Position numbers and translations under genes: made by a program
Assembly: GCF_000018025.1 (NCBI RefSeq)
Contig: NC_009831.1
Coordinates: forward strand, 1,550,001-1,614,000
Direction of reading: 5' to 3'
DNA length: 64,000 nucleotides
Origin: Shewanella sediminis HAW-EB3
Lineage (GTDB): Bacteria > Pseudomonadota > Gammaproteobacteria > Enterobacterales > Shewanellaceae
The notes under the pieces: generated by a model
The model's input: only the letters and a program-made list of their open reading frames with translations
Database searches by the model: none
What the model was told of the DNA's origin: nothing
In this document: positions 59,996 to 64,000 of the stretch, piece by piece
Position numbering within the stretch: position 1 is the stretch's first letter
Layout: each line of letters opens with the position of its first letter

Positions 59996-61102
59996 TTATT
60001 GAGCGCGCCTGACGCAATTTTTGCCAGCTTGCTTAGCCAGGTAGACAGCCTCATCCGCCCGCTTTATCAGTTCACTGTAATCTTGCATCTGATCTGTCCT
60101 GGAAGAGACCCCAACACTAATGCTGCCCTGCCAGCTGCCGCTTCCGAATGAGACCGTCATGGCGGCGATTTTCTCGTGAACCTGAGTGGCAATGTGCCTG
60201 ATACCATTTAGATCAGTTGCCGGGCAGATGATAACAAATTCATCTCCCCCTAAACGGCACACGATGTCATCGGTACGAACGGCATGTTGCAACTCTCTGG
60301 ATAACTCGCATAACACCCTATCGCCGGCATCATGCCCATAAGTATCATTAACGGTTTTAAAGTGGTCCGCATCTAACATCATACATGCCAGTGGTTGTTG
60401 GCTTTGCACGGATTCCTGCCAAAGCTGAGTGAGCTTCTCCATGGCGAAACGTCGGTTGGGTAAACCGGTTAAGACATCAGTAACGGAGAGCTTCTCCAGG
60501 TGGGCATTGGCGTCGATTAACTCTTGCGTGCGCTGCTGAACCTTCTCTTCGAGGGAGTGATTAAACTCTATTAGCTGTTTGTTACGTTGGGATACCTGTT
60601 TAAACAGGCCATTGAGCGCCTTGAGTAGAGGGGCTGTGGCACTATCGGCTTGAGACTCCTCTCTTGCATAGGCTTGTTCCGGTGTTAATCCTGAGTCTAT
60701 GGCGGCAATCTGTCTGGCCATATTCTGATCGGCACCTAAGATATGGTAGGCCAACCACTGAGTCAGAAAATCCAGAAGGTATTTAAGCGTCTCTGGGTTG
60801 CCGATAGAGGTTGAAGCCTGAATCGCTTGCATCTCACTTAAGAAGTAATTGTGGGCCTCTTCTTGCAGCTTAACGTGTCGCTCATCGACCCCTTTGGCTT
60901 GCATCAGGGCTTCTTCATCTTGAAAGTGATGCTGAGTATAGCGCCACAACTCACTGAGTACCTGGTCGATATCGCATGATTGCAAATTATTACTGGCGAG
61001 CAGGTGCCCAAACCGGTTAATCAGGTTGACGAGCTGGTGGTGTTGCCTGTCAACATCATCTAAGCCGGTAACGAAGTGTCCATCCCACTGAAACGAATCC
61101 AT
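59996..61102 (-). CDS. Bacteriohemerythrin-GGDEF diguanylate cyclase
   Basis: 368 residues. N-terminal hemerythrin domain (~1-130): WDGHFVTGLDDVDRQHHQLV, YTQHHFQDEEALMQ, DERHVKLQEEAHNYF and WLAYHILGADQNMARQ provide most of the His/Glu/Asp di-iron ligands. By my alignment, Gln stands in place of the first His of the H-x-x-x-H pair. A coiled-coil linker (~165-205) leads to a GGDEF domain with FKTVNDTYGHDAGDRVL and CRLGGDEFVII. The inhibitory RxxD (RTDD) is five residues before GGDEF. It resembles the oxygen/redox-responsive Bhr-DGC known from Vibrio cholerae. Confidence 0.92.
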   Translation of the reverse strand: MDSFQWDGHFVTGLDDVDRQHHQLVNLINRFGHLLASNNLQSCDIDQVLSELWRYTQHHFQDEEALMQAKGVDERHVKLQEEAHNYFLSEMQAIQASTSIGNPETLKYLLDFLTQWLAYHILGADQNMARQIAAIDSGLTPEQAYAREESQADSATAPLLKALNGLFKQVSQRNKQLIEFNHSLEEKVQQRTQELIDANAHLEKLSVTDVLTGLPNRRFAMEKLTQLWQESVQSQQPLACMMLDADHFKTVNDTYGHDAGDRVLCELSRELQHAVRTDDIVCRLGGDEFVIICPATDLNGIRHIATQVHEKIAAMTVSFGSGSWQGSISVGVSSRTDQMQDYSELIKRADEAVYLAKQAGKNCVRRAQ

Positions 61103-61452
61103 ACGATTTTAAAACTCACTAAAACTTTTCCTGACAGGGATTGTAGGGGGTAGTCATATAGATTGTCTTTGTTCTGGCGCACAGTTTCGTGAGCTAATAT
61201 TACTCCTTGTTTTTAAGTGATTATTTTGTCATGAATGGATAGTTACTGACTTTTAAAGGAGTAATTAAGATGGACGTTAACCCGTTCATATCAGAGTTAA
61301 CTCACCGCGGTTTCTGCTGTTTGTAAGATGAATGCTTATAATAGAGACATAAGCTTTATAAAGCTTGATAACTCACTGAAAGTTTAGCTTTATACCCTCT
61401 ACAAATGTTATAGTTTTGTAAGTTGGCAATTCAATTTTAAAGGAACTGTAAA
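61103..61452. other. Gene-free divergent region before gltS
   Basis: 350 bp with both promoters. It contains one perfect 16-bp palindrome at 61351-61366; nothing else recognised. Confidence 0.45.
61351..61366. promoter_or_regulatory. Perfect 16-bp palindrome upstream of gltS
   Basis: AAGCTTTATAAAGCTT, 86 bp before the gltS start. Could be an operator; an unrelated AT-rich dyad cannot be excluded. Confidence 0.4.
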
Positions 61453-62682
61453 ATGGAACCTCACATCCTTGAGATTAAAGACTTTGTCTCCTTTACCTTA
61501 GCGATCATTGCGCTATTTATCGGTAAAGCGATCATCTCCCGTTACGAGCTGTTGCGTAAGTATAGTATTCCCGAGCCAGTGGTTGGGGGATTTGCCTGCG
61601 CCGCTATTGTGGGGATCCTCTATTATGCCTTTGGCTTACAAATTGAGTTTAACTTGGATGTCAGAGATATCTTGCTGCTCTACTTCTTTGCCGGAATTGG
61701 CTTGAAGGCCGACTTCGCGACTCTGCTCAAAGGGGGAAAGCCCCTGTTGATCCTGATACTTCTTTCCAGTGTGTTTATCTTCTTACAGAACTTCACGGGA
61801 GTGAGTGTTGCCACTCTATTTGGCTTAGATCCCAAAGCGGGGCTGATGTCTGGCTCTATCTCGCTTATCGGTGGCGTAGGTACCGCTATGGCATGGACCC
61901 CCACCTTTGTGGAGGAGTTAGGTATCGCTAATGCCAATGAGTTGGGTATCGCATCGAATACATTAGGCTTAATCTCTGCCTGTGTTATCGGTGGTCCCAT
62001 CGCGGCTTACCTGATGAAGCGCCACCATATTAAGCCCAACCTGGATGAAGAGCTCGATATCGGTGCCAGCCATAAGAGTAGTTCAAACCATATTCAGGTA
62101 GATTATTTTGGCGTACTCAGAGCCTGGCTATGGTTGAACGTGACACTGATTATTGGTTACTTTATCGATCTGGCGATGCAGGAGGCCGGACTTAAGTTGC
62201 CTATGTTTGTTGCCTGTCTGCTCTCCGGTATTATTATCGGCAATGTCGGCCGTGCACTTTTGAATAGGAAGAAGGACAGAGACCTTACCTATGTGGAGGA
62301 GGCTTCCAGAGGATTATCATTAATTCAGGATATCTGTTTAGGTATGTTCTTAACGATGGCGCTGATGAGCCTGAAGATATGGGAGCTCGAGGGCAGTCTA
62401 TTTTATATTTCGGTCGTGATGTCGATACAGGTACTGTTGTCGGTGTTGTTTACCGTCTTTATCGTATTCCGAGCCATGGGCAAAGATTATGAGGCGGCGG
62501 TTATCTGCTCCGGCTTCGGCGGGGTAACCTTAGGCTCTACGGCTACGGCTATCGTAAATATGACGGCGGTATCTCAACAATATGGTGCGGCGCACAGAGC
62601 TTTTATCATCGTGCCTTTAGTGTGTGGTTTCTTCATCGATATCATCAATGCGATGATCATTAATTTGTTTGTAAGCTTTTAG
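61453..62682 (+). CDS. gltS: Sodium/glutamate symporter
   Basis: 409 residues. GltS fold with about ten helices: LRKYSIPEPVVGGFACAAIVGILYYAFG, LYFFAGIGLKADFATLLKGGKPLLIL, SGSISLIGGVGTAMAWTP, and later ICSGFGGVTLGSTATAIVNMTAV with the G-G-x-T-x-G-x-T repeat symmetrical to the first half. Na+-dependent glutamate uptake. ATG with AAAGGAACTG upstream. Ends at the hairpin between convergent genes. Confidence 0.96.
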   Translation: MEPHILEIKDFVSFTLAIIALFIGKAIISRYELLRKYSIPEPVVGGFACAAIVGILYYAFGLQIEFNLDVRDILLLYFFAGIGLKADFATLLKGGKPLLILILLSSVFIFLQNFTGVSVATLFGLDPKAGLMSGSISLIGGVGTAMAWTPTFVEELGIANANELGIASNTLGLISACVIGGPIAAYLMKRHHIKPNLDEELDIGASHKSSSNHIQVDYFGVLRAWLWLNVTLIIGYFIDLAMQEAGLKLPMFVACLLSGIIIGNVGRALLNRKKDRDLTYVEEASRGLSLIQDICLGMFLTMALMSLKIWELEGSLFYISVVMSIQVLLSVLFTVFIVFRAMGKDYEAAVICSGFGGVTLGSTATAIVNMTAVSQQYGAAHRAFIIVPLVCGFFIDIINAMIINLFVSF

Positions 62683-62739
62683 TTTGTACGCTTTTTTGCG
62701 AAATTTGTTTTACCTGGGGGGCTTAAAGACTTGATAAAT

Positions 62740-62772
62740 GGTGATATCGATAACATAGCTATCGATATCACC
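62740..62772. terminator. Long perfect hairpin between gltS and Nudix gene
   Basis: GGTGATATCGATA and TATCGATATCACC, 13-bp stem with a 7-base loop; no T run, so it may serve in mRNA stabilisation or as a binding site as much as a terminator. Confidence 0.65.
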
Positions 62773-62795
62773 TTGAGCCCTGCCGTCACCGCCGG

Positions 62796-63317
62796 TTACC
62801 CTTGAATGAGTTCGTCCACAATCAGTTTCAGCAGGAAGGTTTCCCGTTCGATTGACATCCCTTTCTTTGGGCTGTTAGCCATGGTGTGCTCGTTATGGGC
62901 TATTGCCTCATGAATATTAATCCATACCGGTTCCATGCCGTTTTGTATCTCATGCTCTTCCAGTCGAGTCTCGCCTAACTCAGGGTGGATATTGCACACA
63001 TAGCAGTAAGACTGCATATGTACGATATCGTGATCATTTTTATACCAAGGCCGGTACTCTTCGTATAAACCAAACTCACTCATAACCTCAATATGTTGAG
63101 CGCCGGTTTCCTCTTCTAACTCACGGAGTAATCCAGCTTCAATCTCTTCGCCGTCATCGATACCACCACCAGGAATACTGTAATCATGATAACGCTCAGT
63201 GTAGAGCATTAAGATATTCTCACCGTCTAAAATGATGCCTCGGGCGGCCTTACGGTGGAACTGCTTGCCTTCGAGAGTTTGAATATCGGGGTGAATAGTG
63301 GATTTTAATAGGCGCAT
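62796..63317 (-). CDS. Nudix hydrolase
   Basis: 173 residues. A complete Nudix box: GGIDDGEEIEAGLLRELEEETGAQ fits G-x5-E-x7-R-E-U-x-E-E-x-G-U. DGENILMLYTERYHDYSIPGGG is the strand before it, and VHMQSYCYVCNIHPELGETRLEEHEIQNGMEPVWI is the second half, typical of ADP-ribose or nucleotide-sugar type hydrolases. Substrate not determinable. ATG start. It lies 183 bp downstream of the trmK-like gene on the same strand. Confidence 0.92.
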   Translation of the reverse strand: MRLLKSTIHPDIQTLEGKQFHRKAARGIILDGENILMLYTERYHDYSIPGGGIDDGEEIEAGLLRELEEETGAQHIEVMSEFGLYEEYRPWYKNDHDIVHMQSYCYVCNIHPELGETRLEEHEIQNGMEPVWINIHEAIAHNEHTMANSPKKGMSIERETFLLKLIVDELIQG

Positions 63318-63469
63318 GAAAATATCTGGTGCCGGAACGAGGATAATGGGCTGCGAGTATAACTCAGAGTCTTGAATGGCGTATGCTTTTCTTGAATAAA
63401 CGCTGCAAGCCGGAGACCTCTTAAACAGGTTTGAGGGGACCGGGCCTGTGAAGCCCCTTTGTGATGTAA

Positions 63470-63491
63470 GTTAACCTGAACTCGGGTTAAC
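63470..63491. terminator. Hairpin after the trmK-like gene
   Basis: GTTAACC and GGTTAAC arms around an 8-base loop, just beyond the stop codon of the trmK-like gene on the minus strand; no T run. Confidence 0.4.
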
Positions 63492-63500
63492 TCATCCGGA

Positions 63501-64000
63501 TTATTTAATGCGCTTTTCCAGTGCGCGATAGTCATCGATGATCTGCGCCAACATATCGGCATCCTCGCCGGCACTTTTTTGCATGCGTTCATAATGCAAT
63601 ATCGTTTTATACAGGTATTGTTTGTCCGCATCCTGAGACAGGTTCCACATGATAGAACCGACGTTCACGATGGCTTGCTCGCAGTCTGTAGACAGATGCA
63701 TTATTTCATAGAAACGTTTGTTCTCCTGAATAAGACATTCATTGACCAGACCCAACTTCAGTTGACCTAAGTGCTGCCTGAGTTTGTAGTTGTGGTGAAC
63801 CGGGCAGAGGATAAACTCAAAATGTTTGCTTGGGTAGTTAGTCATAATTGAGCCGATTAACTCGATAAGCAACTCACCTCCGACCCCTGCAATGATGATT
63901 AGATGTGACTCACAATCGTCAAAATCAGCGATAGGCAGATGTGCCACATCAATACAGTGAACTTGCCAATGACTCGTCTGCATTTCATCAGCCGAGGAAG
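63501..64000 (-). CDS. trmK: TrmK-like tRNA (adenine22-N1)-methyltransferase, 5' end outside window
   Basis: The frame stays open to the last base of the window, so about 165 residues of the C-terminal part are visible and the N-terminal SAM-binding motif I is missing. HLIIIAGVGGELLIELIGSIM corresponds to the TrmK I-I-A-G-M-G-G motif, and ILCPVHHNYKLRQHLGQLKLGLVNECLIQENKRFYEIM resembles the family LQP..N...LR..L....F.I..E.L..E..K.YEI pattern. Coiled C-terminal end (KTILHYERMQKSAGEDADMLAQI). Family recognised by motif order; assignment moderately sure. Confidence 0.75.
   Translation of the reverse strand, partial: SSADEMQTSHWQVHCIDVAHLPIADFDDCESHLIIIAGVGGELLIELIGSIMTNYPSKHFEFILCPVHHNYKLRQHLGQLKLGLVNECLIQENKRFYEIMHLSTDCEQAIVNVGSIMWNLSQDADKQYLYKTILHYERMQKSAGEDADMLAQIIDDYRALEKRIK

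Noticed and set aside
63305..63631. 108-residue minus-strand frame between the Nudix and trmK-like genes
   Set aside because: It overlaps the end of the trmK-like gene in another frame and has no recognisable content.

Overview
The window looks like a chromosomal segment of a gammaproteobacterium of the genus Shewanella or a very close relative. The evidence is the extracellular DMSO-reductase cluster with an MtrB-type outer-membrane barrel, the alaS / csrA / tRNA-Ser-tRNA-Arg array, the oadGAB sodium-pump operon, and Shewanella-type small repeats. No rRNA operon, prophage or CRISPR array is visible. The first ~14 kb and the 46-51 kb and 54-56 kb stretches are the most accessory-looking parts. 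The rest is ordinary core genome.

Layout. 1-6.2 kb: the 3' part of a dms operon (outer-membrane barrel, catalytic molybdoenzyme, four-cluster iron-sulfur subunit, TorD-type chaperone, HhH-GPD glycosylase homologue), with a 10-G run inside dmsA. 6.3-8 kb: two tandem related LysR regulators. 8.3-10 kb: an overlapping macrodomain-sirtuin pair (ADP-ribosylation erase/write type). 10.2-12.3 kb: a lipoprotein with two SnoaL/NTF2-like repeats and a badly decayed IS5-family transposase. 12.3-14.6 kb: a divergent MFS drug exporter / LysR pair. 14.9-15.3 kb: two unknown small ORFs with good ribosome binding sites. 15.5-21 kb: alaS, what looks like the eroded tail of lysC, csrA, and twelve tRNA genes (9 Arg-ACG in two acceptor-stem versions and 3 Ser-GCU), flanked by an intact MITE and a degenerate one. 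21.5-24.7 kb: oadGAB behind a PdhR-type operator.

25-34.3 kb: an orphan 61-residue gene with apparent FNR and CRP sites, a SEC-C protein, a dicarboxylate/glutamate symporter, yqaA, an M16 protease lipoprotein, gshA with an overlapping lipoprotein gene, and a lytic transglycosylase lipoprotein. 34.4-41.5 kb: a GAF-GGDEF protein, purE, a SulP transporter, an ECF sigma / anti-sigma pair, an AlkD-like protein. 41.7-48.1 kb: a tricorn-type periplasmic protease, an outer-membrane protein, a SYLF-like lipoprotein, a broken subtilisin gene. 48.3-50.6 kb: a likely Fur-controlled DUF3649-PepSY-DUF3325 operon. 51.2-56 kb: hpf, a kefB/kefG-like K+ efflux pair, a divergent second CsrA-like protein, phnA, yaiI.

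56-64 kb: four different 7-bp tandem arrays around a REP-like palindrome, the pseudouridine catabolic pair psuK-psuG behind palindromic operators, a second DAACS symporter, a hemerythrin-GGDEF protein, gltS, a Nudix hydrolase, and the C-terminal part of a TrmK-like methyltransferase cut by the window end. The most interesting items are the macrodomain/sirtuin bicistron without its usual lipoyl partners, the CsrA paralogue, the heptamer arrays, the poly-G tract in dmsA, the lysC remnant and the regulatory sites before oadGAB, psuK and the orphan small gene.
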